A stretch of 64,000 bases of DNA from Bordetella genomosp. 12 (GTDB lineage: Bacteria > Pseudomonadota > Gammaproteobacteria > Burkholderiales > Burkholderiaceae_B): positions 930,001-994,000 of the forward strand of contig NZ_NEVU01000001.1 in NCBI RefSeq assembly GCF_002261355.1, written 5' to 3'. Below, one piece after another: positions 17,612 through 27,952 of this stretch (position 1 is the stretch's first letter; each line of letters begins with the position of its first letter). The notes below the pieces were generated by a model. It was not told the origin of the DNA and made no database searches. It saw only the letters and a program-made list of their open reading frames with translations. The translations under genes were made by a program, and so were the position numbers.

Positions 17612-19342
17612 ATGTGGCTTGTTTTTGTACGCTTTTCTGCGCTTGCCAGCCTGGCGCTGGCCTTGCTGGCCCCGGCCGGCGCGCGTGAGGTCAATCCCGA
17701 GGCGGGCAGCGGCTACCAGCCCAAGTCGCTGGCGGTGGCCGGCCATTACATGATCGCCACGGCCAACCCGCTGGCCAGCCGGGCGGGCGAGGCCATCCTG
17801 GCACGGGGCGGCAGCGCCGTCGATGCCGTGATTGCCGCCCAACTGGTGCTCAACCTCACCGAACCCCAGTCTTCCGGCATCGGGGGCGGGGCTTTCATGC
17901 TGCATTACAACGCCGCTTCGCATGAGCTCGTTACCTACGACAGCCGCGAAACCGCGCCCGCCGCGGCGCGGGCCGACCGTTTTCTGCAGGCGGGCAAACC
18001 GATACCGTTCGAGCAGGCAGTCAACAATGGCCGCGCGGTGGCCACGCCAGGGCTGCTGCGCGGGCTGGCGCTGGCGCATGCCGACCAGGGCCGCTTGCCC
18101 TGGGCCGAGCTGTTCGCGCCGGCCATTGCCCTGGCCGAGGAGGGCTTTGCGGTGTCGCCCCGCCTGCATACGCTGATCCAGGAGACGCCGCAGCTGGCGG
18201 CCCAGCCGGCCGCGGCGGCTTACTTCCTGGACGGCCAGGGCCGCCCCTGGCCTGTCGGCCATGTGCTGCGCAACCCCGAGTTCGCGCGCCTGCTGCGGCG
18301 CGTCGCCGCCGAAGGCCCGGACGCGTTCTACACCGGGGAGGTGGCGCGCGACATCGTCGCGGCCGTGCGCACCCATGCCCAGCCGGGCGACTTGAGCGAG
18401 GCGGATCTGGCGGGCTATCAGGCCTTGCGGCGCGAGCCTGTCTGTGGACGCTACCGCGGCTACCGGCTGTGCGGCCCGCCGCCGCCCAGCAGCGGCCCGC
18501 TGGCGGTGCTGCAGATATTGGGCCAGTTGGAGCCCTACCGCCTGGACGGGGCGCAATCGCTGCGCACCGTGCACTATTTCGCCGAGAGCGGCCGGCTGGC
18601 CTTCGCCGACCGGGATTTTTACGTGGCCGACCCGCAGTTCGTGCCGGTGCCGGTGGCGGCCATGCTGGATCCCGCGTATCTGCGCCAGCGCGCCGCGCTC
18701 ATCCGTCCGGACCGCAGCATGGGGCACGCCTTGCCGGGCGACCCGGCCGGGATGCGGCAGGCGCGCGGGCAGGATGATGCTTTCGAGGTGCCGTCCACCA
18801 CCCATCTGGTGGCCGTCGATGCGCAGGGCGATGTCGTCTCCATGACCTCCACGATCGAGTCGGCCTTCGGCAGCAAGATCTTCGTGCATGGTTTTCTGCT
18901 CAACAACGAAATGACGGATTTTTCGTCGTCCTGGCATGATGCGCAGGGGCGCCTGATCGCCAACCGCATCGAGCCCGGCAAACGGCCGCGCAGCGCCATG
19001 TCGCCGATGATTGTGTTCCAGTCGGGCAAGCCTTGGCTGGCGCTGGGCTCGCCGGGCGGCAGCGCCATCATCAACTACGTGGCCAAGACGCTGGTCGGCG
19101 TGATCGATGGCGGTCTGGACATCCAGCGCGCCATCGCCCTGCCCAACATGGGCAGCCGCAACCGGGCCACCGAGCTGGAGCAGGGCAGCACGCTGCAGGC
19201 CCTGGCGCCGGGCCTGCGCGCGCTGGGGCACAAGGTCGAGATGGTGGAGTTTCCGAGCGGCGTGCAGGGCATCATGATGACGCCCGGCCGCCTCGAGGGC
19301 GGCGCGGATCCGCGCCGCGAAGGGGTGGCGCTCGGCCGCTGA
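17612..19342 (+). CDS. ggt: Gamma-glutamyltransferase / glutathione hydrolase
   Basis: A 576-residue periplasmic Ntn-hydrolase that transfers or hydrolyses the gamma-glutamyl group of glutathione. It has a Sec signal peptide ending near APAGA. The precursor cleaves itself at a Thr to give two subunits; here the site is STTHLVAVD with T396 predicted as nucleophile, though the usual Ser after the aromatic position is replaced (THLVAVD). The GSPGG motif near residue 475, which helps form the oxyanion hole, is present (LGSPGGSAIINY), as is SRETAP for gamma-glutamate binding. A TTG six bases upstream of ATG 17612 is a less likely start. Divergent LysR next door; nothing co-transcribed after it. 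Confidence 0.93.
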   Translation: MWLVFVRFSALASLALALLAPAGAREVNPEAGSGYQPKSLAVAGHYMIATANPLASRAGEAILARGGSAVDAVIAAQLVLNLTEPQSSGIGGGAFMLHYNAASHELVTYDSRETAPAAARADRFLQAGKPIPFEQAVNNGRAVATPGLLRGLALAHADQGRLPWAELFAPAIALAEEGFAVSPRLHTLIQETPQLAAQPAAAAYFLDGQGRPWPVGHVLRNPEFARLLRRVAAEGPDAFYTGEVARDIVAAVRTHAQPGDLSEADLAGYQALRREPVCGRYRGYRLCGPPPPSSGPLAVLQILGQLEPYRLDGAQSLRTVHYFAESGRLAFADRDFYVADPQFVPVPVAAMLDPAYLRQRAALIRPDRSMGHALPGDPAGMRQARGQDDAFEVPSTTHLVAVDAQGDVVSMTSTIESAFGSKIFVHGFLLNNEMTDFSSSWHDAQGRLIANRIEPGKRPRSAMSPMIVFQSGKPWLALGSPGGSAIINYVAKTLVGVIDGGLDIQRAIALPNMGSRNRATELEQGSTLQALAPGLRALGHKVEMVEFPSGVQGIMMTPGRLEGGADPRREGVALGR

Positions 19343-19358
19343 GGGCCGGGCCGGCGGA

Positions 19359-20213
19359 TCAGCGGAAGACGACGGTCTTGTTGCGGTTGAGCAGGATGCG
19401 GTGCTCGACGTGGCTGCGCACCGCGCGCGACAGCACCATGGATTCGATATCGCTGCCGACCTGGGTCAATGCCTGGGCGGTCATGGTGTGATCCACGCGC
19501 TCGATATCCTGTTCGATGATGGGGCCTTCGTCCAGGTCCGAGGTGACGTAGTGCGCGGTGGCGCCGATGAGCTTCACGCCCCGGGCATGGGCCTGGTGAT
19601 AAGGGCGCGCGCCTTTGAAACTGGGCAGGAAGCTATGGTGGATGTTGATGGCGCGTCCGGCCAGGGCGTGGCAGAGGTCGGCGGACAGGATCTGCATATA
19701 GCGCGCCAGCACCACCAGATCGATGCGCTCGCGCTCGACCAGCTCCAGCACCTGATGCTCTTGCGCGGTCTTGGTCTCGGCCGTGACGGGCAGGTGGTGA
19801 AAGGGGATGCCGTAAGAGGCCGCCAGGCCGGCGTAGTCATTGTGGTTGGAGACGATGGCCGCGATCTCGGCGTGCAGCTGACCGCTGCCCACGCGGAACA
19901 GCAGGTCGTTCAGACAGTGACCCTGCTTGCTGACCATGATGAGCAGGCGCGGCTTTTGGCGGGCGTCGTGGATCTGCCAGTCCATGCTGTAGTCGGCCGC
20001 CACGGTGGCGAACTTTTCGCGCAGCATCGCGGCGTCGCCTTCACCCGGCAGGTCGAAGTGCACGCGCAGGAAAAAGCGGCCGGTTTCTTCGTCACCGAAC
20101 TGCTGCGAATCGAGAATACTGCAACCCAGTTCGAACAGCAGGCCGCTGACGCGATAGACGATGCCCGTGCGATCGGGGCAAGACAGGGTCAGGATGTAGT
20201 CGTTGTGCTGCAT
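19359..20213 (-). CDS. purU: Formyltetrahydrofolate deformylase
   Basis: A 284-residue enzyme that hydrolyses 10-formyl-THF to formate and THF, balancing one-carbon pools. The N-terminal ACT domain (DYILTLSCPDRTGIVYRVSGLL) is followed by a formyltransferase fold with INIHHSFLPSFKGARPYHQA and the DEGPIIEQD loop; the catalytic Asn/His/Asp set is intact. ATG at 20213 (MQHNDYIL) is preferred over an in-frame TTG at 20228. It ends a minus-strand run starting at pdxH; 28 nt separate it from the FAD oxidoreductase. Confidence 0.95.
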   Translation of the reverse strand: MQHNDYILTLSCPDRTGIVYRVSGLLFELGCSILDSQQFGDEETGRFFLRVHFDLPGEGDAAMLREKFATVAADYSMDWQIHDARQKPRLLIMVSKQGHCLNDLLFRVGSGQLHAEIAAIVSNHNDYAGLAASYGIPFHHLPVTAETKTAQEHQVLELVERERIDLVVLARYMQILSADLCHALAGRAINIHHSFLPSFKGARPYHQAHARGVKLIGATAHYVTSDLDEGPIIEQDIERVDHTMTAQALTQVGSDIESMVLSRAVRSHVEHRILLNRNKTVVFR

Positions 20214-20241
20214 GTTCTCTGGGGTCAATAAACGATAGCGA

Positions 20242-21351
20242 TCAGCGGGCCAGCAAGGCCAGGGTGTCTTCGGCCAGCGCCAGGCTGGAGGTCAGGCCGG
20301 GGGATTCGATGCCATACAGGCCCACGAACCCGGCAACGCCATGCTGGGCAGGCGCGGAAATCATGAAGTCCGCGGCCGGTTCGGTGGGGCCCGAGATTTT
20401 AGGCCGGATGCCAGTGTAGCCGGGCGTGAGGGCCTGGTCGGGCAGTTGGGGCCAGTAGCGCCGCACGGCGTCGTAGAAGACGTCGGCGCGCTCGGGGTGC
20501 AGGGTGTAGTCCTCGACCGGAATCCATTCGGTGTCCGGGCCGAACTTGGCCTGCCCGCCCATGTCCAGCGTCAGGTGCACGCCCAGGCCGGCGTGTTGCG
20601 GCACCGGGTAAATGAGGCGGGAAAAGGGCGCGCGGCCGCTGAGCGTGAAGTAGCTGCCTTTGCACAGATACTCGGCCGGAATGCTTGCGGCCGGCAGGCC
20701 CTCGATGCGGCGTGACAGCGTGGGGGCGTGCAGCCCGGCGCTGTTGATGAGCACGTTGCAGCTCAGGCTCAGGGGTTCGGGCCCGCCGAAATCCACATCG
20801 AAGCCGCCTGTGTCTCGCACGCGGGCGCGCAGCATGGGGGTATGGAAGACGAATTGCGCGCCGGCGTTCTCGGCCTCGCCCTGATACGACAGCATCAGGG
20901 CATGGCTGTCGACGATGCCGGTCGATGGCGACAGCAGCGCGGCGGTGCAGCGCAGGGCGGGTTCGAGCGCCTGCGCCTGCTTCGCGCTCAGCGGCTGCAG
21001 GTCGTCCACGCCATTGGCTGCGGCCCGGGCCGCGATGCCGGCCAGGCTGGCGGCTTCGGCCTCGGAGGTGGCGACGATGAGTTTGCCCAGCCGCTTGTGG
21101 CCGATGCCGCGCGCGGCGCAGTAGTCATAGAGCAGATGCTTGCCGCGCACGCACAGGCGCGCCTTCAGGCTGCCCGCCGGGTAGTAGATGCCGGCGTGAA
21201 TGACTTCGGAGTTGCGCGAGCTGGTGCCCGTGCCGATGGCTTCGGTGGCCTCGGCCACCAGCACGTCGCGGCCGGACAAGGCCAGTGCGCGGGCGATGGC
21301 CAGGCCGACGACGCCGGCCCCAATGACGATGCAATCGATATCGGTGTTCAT
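20242..21351 (-). CDS. FAD-dependent oxidoreductase, L-2-hydroxyglutarate dehydrogenase-like
   Basis: A 369-residue DAO-family flavoprotein. The Rossmann motif is [15 protein letters not shown] near the N-terminus, followed by [21 protein letters not shown], a block typical of L-2-hydroxyglutarate dehydrogenase/LhgO-like proteins, and FAD-contacting [12 protein letters not shown] and [12 protein letters not shown] near the C-terminus. Such enzymes oxidise L-2-hydroxyglutarate to 2-oxoglutarate, but related proteins act on other 2-hydroxy or 2-amino acids, so the substrate is provisional. Start ATG 21349-21351 is only 5 nt after the flavin reductase stop. Confidence 0.85.
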   Translation of the reverse strand: MNTDIDCIVIGAGVVGLAIARALALSGRDVLVAEATEAIGTGTSSRNSEVIHAGIYYPAGSLKARLCVRGKHLLYDYCAARGIGHKRLGKLIVATSEAEAASLAGIAARAAANGVDDLQPLSAKQAQALEPALRCTAALLSPSTGIVDSHALMLSYQGEAENAGAQFVFHTPMLRARVRDTGGFDVDFGGPEPLSLSCNVLINSAGLHAPTLSRRIEGLPAASIPAEYLCKGSYFTLSGRAPFSRLIYPVPQHAGLGVHLTLDMGGQAKFGPDTEWIPVEDYTLHPERADVFYDAVRRYWPQLPDQALTPGYTGIRPKISGPTEPAADFMISAPAQHGVAGFVGLYGIESPGLTSSLALAEDTLALLAR

Positions 21352-21356
21352 GGCGT

Positions 21357-21860
21357 TCAGGTCTGGCGGGCAGGGGTCAGGTCGAATCCGCCGGCGTGAA
21401 AGACCAGCGGGTCTTCGGTGCTGCAACCGCAGGCGAGCACCTCGCCGACCATGATGACATGGTCGCCTTCTTCGTACTGGCTGCGGTTGCGGCATTCGAA
21501 CCAGGCCGCATTGCGCTCGTCCAGGCGCGGGGTGCCATGCGGGGCGCTGACGTCGGGCAGGCCGTTGAAGCGTTCGCTGGTCGTGCCGGTGGCGAAGTGA
21601 CGCGCCAGGGCTATCTGCTCGGCCGACAGCACGTTGATGACGTAGCGCTCGCAACGCAGAAAGGCCTGCAGCGAGGACGATGCGCGCGACAGGCTCCAGA
21701 GCACCAGCGGCGGGTTCAGCGAGACCGAGTTGAAGGAACTGACGGTCATGCCGATGCGCTCGCCGGACAAGCCGGTGGTGCTGACGACGGTCACGCCCGT
21801 GGCGAAACGGCCCAGGGCGGTGCGAAAAAAGGCGGCATCAAATTCGGGAAGAGGGGACAT
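21357..21860 (-). CDS. Flavin reductase-like (FMN-binding split-barrel) protein
   Basis: A 167-residue protein of the short-chain flavin reductase family (HpaC/RutF-like), which supplies reduced FMN/FAD to monooxygenases. It begins [17 protein letters not shown], then [20 protein letters not shown], the FMN-binding loop, and ends with [21 protein letters not shown]. No monooxygenase lies beside it; the neighbours are pdxH and an FAD dehydrogenase, so it may serve a distant enzyme. Small gaps on both sides suggest one transcript with pdxH upstream. Confidence 0.88.
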   Translation of the reverse strand: MSPLPEFDAAFFRTALGRFATGVTVVSTTGLSGERIGMTVSSFNSVSLNPPLVLWSLSRASSSLQAFLRCERYVINVLSAEQIALARHFATGTTSERFNGLPDVSAPHGTPRLDERNAAWFECRNRSQYEEGDHVIMVGEVLACGCSTEDPLVFHAGGFDLTPARQT

Positions 21861-21872
21861 GCGTGGGCGGCG

Positions 21873-22505
21873 TCAGGGCGAAAGGCGGTCCATCACCCAG
21901 CCCTGCTTGCCATCGGCGCGGTAGCGCAGACGGTCGTGCAGGCGCGACGGGCGGCCTTGCCAGAATTCGAAACACGTCGGGACCAGGCGATAGCCGCCCC
22001 AATGCGGCGGGCGCGGCGGCTCGTCGCCGTAGCGGGCGCGGAAATCGCGTTCGCGGGCTTCGAGGTCTTCGCGCGTGACGGGCTGGCTTTGATTGGAGGC
22101 CCAGGCGCCAATGCGCGAGCCGACCGGCCGGCTTTTGAAATAGGCGTCGGATTCTTCGGCGCTGACGCGCTCGATCACCCCTTCGATGCGCACCTGGCGC
22201 TCCAGCGGCTGCCAGAAAAACAGCAGCGCGGCGCGCGGGTTGGCCAGCAGATCATGGCCTTTGCGCGACTCGTAATTGGTGAAGAAGGTAAACCCGCGGA
22301 CGTCGTATCCCTTGATGAGGACGATACGCGCCGAGGGCTGGCCGCTGGCGTCGACCGTGGCCAGGGTCATGGCATTGGGCTCGGGAACCTGGGCGGCGAT
22401 GGCCTCTTGGAACCACAGCGCAAATTGGTCGAGCGGCGCGATGGCGGCCTGATTTTCCAGCAGGACGCCTCTTTCATAGCTTTGACGCAGATCGGAAACG
22501 GACAT
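21873..22505 (-). CDS. pdxH: Pyridoxamine/pyridoxine 5'-phosphate oxidase
   Basis: A 210-residue FMN enzyme that makes pyridoxal 5'-phosphate from PNP or PMP. Signature segments are [19 protein letters not shown] (FMN binding), [19 protein letters not shown] and SRIGAWAS, with the C-terminal [14 protein letters not shown]. Length is normal for PdxH. It leads the minus-strand run pdxH - flavin reductase - FAD oxidoreductase - purU, with 12 nt to the next gene; three of the four use flavins. Confidence 0.96.
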   Translation of the reverse strand: MSVSDLRQSYERGVLLENQAAIAPLDQFALWFQEAIAAQVPEPNAMTLATVDASGQPSARIVLIKGYDVRGFTFFTNYESRKGHDLLANPRAALLFFWQPLERQVRIEGVIERVSAEESDAYFKSRPVGSRIGAWASNQSQPVTREDLEARERDFRARYGDEPPRPPHWGGYRLVPTCFEFWQGRPSRLHDRLRYRADGKQGWVMDRLSP

Positions 22506-22548
22506 GATGGTCGGCAGTGGCGTGGGGAAGATCTCAGTTTACCGCCAT

Positions 22549-22573
22549 CCGCCCCGGGTTTCCCCTGGGGCGG
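22549..22573. repeat. GC-rich inverted repeat between ChaC-like gene and pdxH
   Basis: CCGCCCC (22549-22555) and GGGGCGG (22567-22573) form a stem with an 11-nt partly self-pairing loop. No T-run follows, so termination after the ChaC-like gene is only a possibility. Confidence 0.4.
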
Positions 22574-22576
22574 CCT

Positions 22577-23242
22577 TCAGCGCGCGGGGGCGGGCTGCGG
22601 CGCCGGGTCGAGATGGCGGGCCAGGCCTTCCAGGCGCGCGTCGTGGATGCCCGCGGCGCGCAGCGCGCGCGCGGTTTCGACCACGTAGTCGGTGCAGGGG
22701 CCGTAGCGGCCGGCCGCGCGGCGCACGATGGCCAGCACTTCTTCTTCGGGCAGGGCGCGGATATAGGCGGGATTGGCGCGGTTCATGATGAAGACCAGCG
22801 CCTGCACGGGACCGTTCTCGGTCTGGCAGGTGAGCCAGCGCGGCAGATAGGCGCCGGTGGACATCTCGCGATCCCAGAGGGCGGGGAAGTATTCCGGCAC
22901 CTGGGCGCCGGCGAGGCGGTAGACCACGCCCCGGCAGGAGCCGCCCCGGTCCAGGCCGAAGACCAGCCCCGGGCATTCGGGCGTGCCGCGGTTGACGCGC
23001 GACCACAGGCAGAGCGCGCGGTGGTGGCCGCGCAGCATGGCCAGGCGGCGTTCTTCGAACGCGAAATCCGGCCGCCAGATCAGCGAGCCATAGCCATAGA
23101 CCCACAGGTCCTGGCCGTCGCGCCAATGCGCCAGCGCGGCATCGAGCGAGGCGCGGCGCTCTTCGGGCGTCCAGAGCCGGAAGGGAGTGGACGCGCCGGA
23201 GAGGACGGGCGCGTCGGCGGGAGCGGAAAGCGGCGAGGTCAC
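22577..23242 (-). CDS. ChaC-like gamma-glutamylcyclotransferase
   Basis: A 221-residue protein of the ChaC/GGCT family, which cleaves the gamma-glutamyl bond of glutathione to give 5-oxoproline and Cys-Gly. The family loop VYGYGSLIWRP is at about residues 53-63, followed by the RRLAMLRGHHRALCLWS block, FGLDRGGSCRGVVYRL and MNRANPAYI; the catalytic Glu is expected near PEYFPALWDREM. Start is a GTG at 23240-23242 in a GTGA overlap with the MFS gene stop. Together with ggt nearby this gives two glutathione-cleaving enzymes in 6 kb, one periplasmic and one cytoplasmic. Confidence 0.88.
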   Translation of the reverse strand: MTSPLSAPADAPVLSGASTPFRLWTPEERRASLDAALAHWRDGQDLWVYGYGSLIWRPDFAFEERRLAMLRGHHRALCLWSRVNRGTPECPGLVFGLDRGGSCRGVVYRLAGAQVPEYFPALWDREMSTGAYLPRWLTCQTENGPVQALVFIMNRANPAYIRALPEEEVLAIVRRAAGRYGPCTDYVVETARALRAAGIHDARLEGLARHLDPAPQPAPAR

Positions 23243-24456
23243 GACGACATTTCGGTATCTTGCGGCGGATGGCGGTTGAACCAGCCCCCGGCCGTCAGGG
23301 CCAGGGCATAGGCCCAGAACAGCGGCGCCACGCCGATGATTGCGCCCAGGGCGCCGAAAGTCAGCGGCAGGGTCACCTGCGACGCGTTGATCAGGGCCAT
23401 GCGAACCCCGACCGCTTCGGCTGCGCGCCCATGCGGCGAATAATGATGCAGCATTGAAAGCATACTCGGTTGGCAGCAGCCCAGGGCCAGCCCGAGCACG
23501 AAAGACAGCCCGATCAGGGTGCTGACGTCGGTGAAAAACGGGTAAAGCATGAAATCAACGGCCGCCGTGGCCATGGACACGCGCACCAGCGTCCAGGAAC
23601 GCACGCGTTTCTGGATAAAGGGCAGAAGCAGGCGGATGACGAATGTTGCCGCCGCGAAGGCGGCAAGAATCAGGCCGATCGTGGTGGCCGACAGGCCGAT
23701 GGCCACCCCGAAGATGGGCACCACGAACAGATGCGTATCCCAGGCGCCGGACAGGATGGTGTTGACCATGAGTACGCGGCGCAGGGCGGGGACGGCCAGC
23801 AACTCGGTGACGCGGCGCTTTTCGGCGGCGCGCTGCGTGCTGACGCCGGCCAGCGCCAGATCGGCCTGCCTGAGACGCCGCCGCAGCAGGTAGAGGCCGC
23901 CGATGGACAGCAGCGGTCCCAGCGTCAGCAGGCCGAAGGCCATGCGGTTGCCCAGGTGGTCAATGGCCAGACCGGCGATCAGCGGACCGGAAAAACCGGA
24001 GCCGGCCAGCGCCAGCGACATCCAGGAGAAATTGCGCAGCCGCTGCCGGGGTTCGGCATGGCCCAGCAGATCCTGGGTGGCGACCTGATGCAGCATGAAG
24101 CCGATGCCGATGCAACACGAGGCGATGAGCAGGGCGGATTGCGTCGGCGTCAGAAAGGGTAGCGCGGTGCCCAGCGTGACCAGCGAGGTGCCGATGATCA
24201 GGGGCTTGCGCACGCCGACCTTGTCCACCCAGCGTCCGGCATGGACGGAAAACAGCATGGGCAGCACGGCAAAGACTGCCACCAGGGTGCCCACCTTGAA
24301 GGTGGACAGGCCGATCTGCAGCGCCGTGAGGGACACCGTGATCCGTCCGCCGGTCAATGCCACGTGATTGAGCATGGCCAGCAGGCACAGCCAGGCGGCT
24401 CCTTGGAAGGCGGAGTGGGATGCGCTGGAGGAAGAGGAGTCGGGGGGCTTGGACAC
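23239..24456 (-). CDS. MFS transporter
   Basis: About 405 residues with roughly twelve hydrophobic segments. The loop 2-3 signature region (GRWVDKVGVRKPLIIG) is of the major facilitator type. It begins with a Ser-rich hydrophilic tail before the first membrane segment. Start is uncertain: GTG at 24456 is used here, TTG at 24468 would add four residues, and no strong Shine-Dalgarno site favours either. Overlaps the ChaC-like gene by 4 nt, so the two are co-translated. Substrate not predictable. Confidence 0.83.
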   Translation of the reverse strand: MSKPPDSSSSSASHSAFQGAAWLCLLAMLNHVALTGGRITVSLTALQIGLSTFKVGTLVAVFAVLPMLFSVHAGRWVDKVGVRKPLIIGTSLVTLGTALPFLTPTQSALLIASCCIGIGFMLHQVATQDLLGHAEPRQRLRNFSWMSLALAGSGFSGPLIAGLAIDHLGNRMAFGLLTLGPLLSIGGLYLLRRRLRQADLALAGVSTQRAAEKRRVTELLAVPALRRVLMVNTILSGAWDTHLFVVPIFGVAIGLSATTIGLILAAFAAATFVIRLLLPFIQKRVRSWTLVRVSMATAAVDFMLYPFFTDVSTLIGLSFVLGLALGCCQPSMLSMLHHYSPHGRAAEAVGVRMALINASQVTLPLTFGALGAIIGVAPLFWAYALALTAGGWFNRHPPQDTEMSS

Positions 24457-24803
24457 GGCTATTTGCAATGATTCTGTGCCTAACTTCCGTGAATGTCGAG
24501 GCAGCGGGGCGGGCCTGCCGGCGCCGGGCCGGCGGCTCGCGGTTGGACGGAAACGGGGCCGTATGCATCAGGTCGGCGGCGATTGGCGGGGCGTTGGGCG
24601 GAGTTGGGCGCAGTAGCCGTTTCAGCCGGGCAGGGGCGGCGGACGGGCGGCGGCGGCGCGATTGTGTCTTGCATACAACGCTTTAGGTCTATACGGTTGG
24701 GACGTCAGCTATCTGGCGCCATTTCGGGTTTGCCCGGGCCGCCCGTAGAATGCGGGCAGTTCGCAGATAAAAACTTTTCCTATCTACGGGGCCTTGCCCC
24801 AGG
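24457..24803. other. Divergent intergenic region, MFS gene / macA
   Basis: About 347 nt with no supported gene. The part nearest the MFS gene is GC-rich; the part from about 24660 to 24800 is richer in AT and contains TTGCAT (24669-24674) with TATACG (24690-24695) at short 15-nt spacing, and an AGATA/TATCT inverted repeat just before macA. I see no recognised operator. Confidence 0.5.
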
Positions 24804-25988
24804 ATGTCGATGAAAGCAAAACCTGGCCGCCTCAAGCGCTATGTCTGGATCGCCATCGGCCTGTTGATCGCCGCGTTGCTGATTAAATGGCTGTTCTTCC
24901 CCAGTGCCCCACCGCCCACCTTCGCCACCGCGACGGTCAAGCGCGGCGACCTGGAAAACAGCGTGCTGGCCAGCGGAACGCTGGAAGCCGTCCGGCAGGT
25001 CAGCGTGGGCGCGCAGGTCTCCGGCCAGCTGAAGTCGCTCAAGGTCAAGCTGGGCGAGGAGGTCAAACAGGGCCAGTTGATCGCCGAGATCGACGACATG
25101 ACGCAACAGAACGAGCTGCGCAATGTGCAGGCGGCCTTGGAGACCCGGCGCGCCGAGTTGCGCGCTAAGCAGGCCACGCTCAAGCAGGCCGAGCAAGCTT
25201 ATGCCCGGCAGCGCAAAATGTTGGCGGCCGACGCCAGTTCGCGCGAGTCGTTCGAGTCCGCCGAGGCCACCCTCAATGTGACCCGTGCCGACATCGTGGC
25301 CCTGCAGGCCCAGATCGCGCAGGCCGAGATCGAGGTCGACAAGGCCAAGGTCAACCTCGGTTACACCCGCATCGTCTCGCCCATGGACGGCAAGGTCGTG
25401 GCCATCGTCACCAAGGAAGGCCAGACGGTCAATTCCATCCAGAGCGCGCCGACCATCATCAAGGTCGCGCAGGTGGGGACCATGACGGTCAAGGCACAGA
25501 TTTCGGAGGCCGATGTCACGCGGGTGCGTCCGGGCCAGAAGGTCTACTTCACGATTTTGGGCGAGCCCGACACGCGCCACTATGGCGTGCTGCGGGCCAT
25601 CGAACCGGCGCCCGACTCCATCCAGCGCGACGAGAGCACCTCCGCGCTGACCAACACTTCCAGCACCTCGACCTCGTCGGCGGTCTATTACAACGGCCTG
25701 TTCGACGTGCCCAACCCGGATGAGGTGCTGCGCATTTCGATGACGGCCCAGGTCTTCGTGGTGTTGGGCGAAGCCAGCCAGGTGCTGCAGATTCCGTCGT
25801 CGGCGCTGGGCAAAAAGGGCGAGGACGGGTGGTACACCGTGCGGGTGGTGGGCGAGGATGGCCAGCCGCAGGCGCGCCAGATCCGCGTCGGCATGAATAA
25901 CAACGTCATGGCCGAGGTGCTCGAAGGGCTGAGCGAAGGCGAGAAGGTCGTATCGGCGGATGCCGCGCCGGCGGCGGGGCGGCCGTGA
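24804..25988 (+). CDS. macA: MacA-type periplasmic adaptor of a tripartite ABC efflux pump
   Basis: A 394-residue membrane-fusion protein linking an ABC exporter to an outer-membrane channel. It has one N-terminal membrane helix (residues about 12-30), then a lipoyl half motif ([13 protein letters not shown]), a long alpha-hairpin (about 95-180, rich in Ala/Gln/Lys), the second lipoyl half ([12 protein letters not shown]) and beta-barrel and membrane-proximal domains. Ser/Thr-rich residues near 285-297 interrupt the C-terminal part. Overlaps macB by 4 nt. Start ATG 24804; an ATG two codons on is equally possible. Cargo could be a macrolide, siderophore-like peptide or lipid; the sequence does not say. 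Confidence 0.92.
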   Translation: MSMKAKPGRLKRYVWIAIGLLIAALLIKWLFFPSAPPPTFATATVKRGDLENSVLASGTLEAVRQVSVGAQVSGQLKSLKVKLGEEVKQGQLIAEIDDMTQQNELRNVQAALETRRAELRAKQATLKQAEQAYARQRKMLAADASSRESFESAEATLNVTRADIVALQAQIAQAEIEVDKAKVNLGYTRIVSPMDGKVVAIVTKEGQTVNSIQSAPTIIKVAQVGTMTVKAQISEADVTRVRPGQKVYFTILGEPDTRHYGVLRAIEPAPDSIQRDESTSALTNTSSTSTSSAVYYNGLFDVPNPDEVLRISMTAQVFVVLGEASQVLQIPSSALGKKGEDGWYTVRVVGEDGQPQARQIRVGMNNNVMAEVLEGLSEGEKVVSADAAPAAGRP

Positions 25989-27952
25989 GCGGCGCGCTGA
26001 TCCAGTTGCGGGACGTCTGGCGGGAGTTCGCCGCCGGCGACCAGGTCATCGCCGTCCTGCGTGAGGTCAATCTCGAGATCGCGGCCGGCGAGATGGTGGC
26101 CATCGTGGGAGCGTCGGGCTCGGGAAAGTCCACGCTGATGAATCTGCTCGGGTGTCTGGACCGGCCTTCGCGCGGGGTGTATTGCGTCGACGGCCGCGAG
26201 ACGTCGCGCATGGGGCCGGACGAATTGGCCGAGTTGCGGCGCGAGCACTTCGGTTTCATTTTTCAGCGCTATCACCTGCTGGCCGATTTGACGGCGCAGG
26301 GCAATGTGGAGATGCCGGCGGTGTACGCCGGCCTGGCGCGCGGGCCGCGCCAGGCACGCGCGGCCGACCTGCTGCGCCGGCTCGGGTTGGCCGAGCGGCT
26401 GGATTACCGCCCCGGGCAGTTGTCGGGCGGCCAGCAGCAGCGCGTGAGTATCGCGCGCGCGCTCATGAACGGCGGCCGCATCATTCTGGCCGACGAGCCC
26501 ACCGGCGCGCTGGACAGCCAGACCGGCCAGGAGGTGCTGCGCATCCTCGAAGAGCTGAATGCGGCGGGCCACACGATTGTGCTGGTCACGCACGACATGA
26601 GCGTGGCGCGCCATGCGCGCCGCATCATCGAGATCAGCGATGGCCGCATCGTGTCCGACCGCGCCAATCCGCAGGCGCCCGAGCGCGCCGCGCTGGCCGG
26701 CGATGCCGGGCCGGAGGAAGAAAAACCGCCGCAGCAGCCCTGGCGGGCCTGGCTGGACCGGGGCCGCGAGGCGCTGGGCATGGCCCTGCTGGCCATGAAC
26801 GCGCACCGGTTGCGCACCTGCCTGACCATGCTGGGCATCATCATCGGTATCGCGGCCGTGGTGTCGGTGGTGGCCTTGGGCACGGGCTCGCGCCAGAAGA
26901 TACTGAGCGATATCAGCGCCATGGGTACCAATACCGTGGATATTTTCCCGGGCAAGGATTTCGGCGACGAGAAGGCATCCACCATCCGCACGCTGGTGCC
27001 GGCCGATGCCGAGGCGCTGGCGCGCCAGCCCTACGCCGACAGCGTCTCACCCGAGGTCTCGACCACCACCACGCTGCGTTATCGCAACGTGTCGGTCAAT
27101 GGCTCGGTGCAGGGGGTGGGCGCGCAGTACTTCCGGGTGCGCGGCGTGAAGATCGCCCAGGGGCAATTTTTCGACGAAGCCGGTGTTTCCCGGCGCAGCC
27201 AGGATGTGGTGATCGACACCAACACGGCCAAGAGTCTGTTCGGCAACCATACCGATCCGATTGGTCAGGTGATTTTTCTGGGCGCGGTGCCCGCGCGCGT
27301 GATCGGCGTGACCCAGCCGCAGGAAACGCTGTTCGCCAACGCCGATACGCTGCATGTCTGGATTCCGTACACCACGGCCCTGAGCCGCATCCTGGGCCAG
27401 CAGCATCTGCGCAGCATCACGGTGCGCGTGAGCGACAGCATGCCGACCAAGGCGGCCGAGGAAGCCATCACCACGCTCATGCGGCAGCGCCATGGCGCCA
27501 AGGACTTTTTCGTCTTCAATACCGACACCATACGCCAGACGGTGGAGCGCACGACGGCGACCCTGACGCTGCTGGTGTCGCTGATCGCCGTGATCTCGCT
27601 GGTGGTCGGCGGCATTGGCGTGATGAACATCATGCTGGTGTCGGTCACCGAGCGCACGCGCGAGATCGGCGTGCGCATGGCCGTGGGCGCGCGCCGCAGT
27701 GACATCATGCAGCAGTTTCTGATCGAGGCCATTCTGGTCTGCCTGATCGGCGGGCTGTTGGGCATTCTGCTGTCGCTGTCGATCGGCGTGCTGGTGTCGC
27801 AGGCCACGCGTGGCGCTTTCCAGATGGTGTATTCCGGCACGTCCATGGTGGCGGCCTTTGTGTGTTCCACGCTGATCGGCGTGGCCTTCGGGTATCTGCC
27901 GGCGCGCAATGCGGCGCGCCTGGATCCCATCGAATCGCTGGCACGAGAATGA
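25985..27952 (+). CDS. macB: MacB-type ABC exporter (fused ATPase-permease)
   Basis: A 655-residue half transporter. The N-terminal ATPase has Walker [10 protein letters not shown] (K48), signature LSGGQQQR (146-153) and Walker [13 protein letters not shown]; then one membrane helix near residue 280, a large periplasmic domain, and three C-terminal helices including the conserved [21 protein letters not shown] mechanotransmission segment in MacB-type permeases. It works as a dimer, moving cargo already in the periplasm through MacA and an outer-membrane channel. Starts inside the macA stop and ends in an ATGA overlap with the outer-membrane factor gene. Confidence 0.95.
   Translation: MSGALIQLRDVWREFAAGDQVIAVLREVNLEIAAGEMVAIVGASGSGKSTLMNLLGCLDRPSRGVYCVDGRETSRMGPDELAELRREHFGFIFQRYHLLADLTAQGNVEMPAVYAGLARGPRQARAADLLRRLGLAERLDYRPGQLSGGQQQRVSIARALMNGGRIILADEPTGALDSQTGQEVLRILEELNAAGHTIVLVTHDMSVARHARRIIEISDGRIVSDRANPQAPERAALAGDAGPEEEKPPQQPWRAWLDRGREALGMALLAMNAHRLRTCLTMLGIIIGIAAVVSVVALGTGSRQKILSDISAMGTNTVDIFPGKDFGDEKASTIRTLVPADAEALARQPYADSVSPEVSTTTTLRYRNVSVNGSVQGVGAQYFRVRGVKIAQGQFFDEAGVSRRSQDVVIDTNTAKSLFGNHTDPIGQVIFLGAVPARVIGVTQPQETLFANADTLHVWIPYTTALSRILGQQHLRSITVRVSDSMPTKAAEEAITTLMRQRHGAKDFFVFNTDTIRQTVERTTATLTLLVSLIAVISLVVGGIGVMNIMLVSVTERTREIGVRMAVGARRSDIMQQFLIEAILVCLIGGLLGILLSLSIGVLVSQATRGAFQMVYSGTSMVAAFVCSTLIGVAFGYLPARNAARLDPIESLARE

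Noticed and set aside
22549-22573. Intrinsic terminator after the ChaC-like gene
   Set aside because: The stem is good but no T-run follows on the minus strand; listed only as an inverted repeat.
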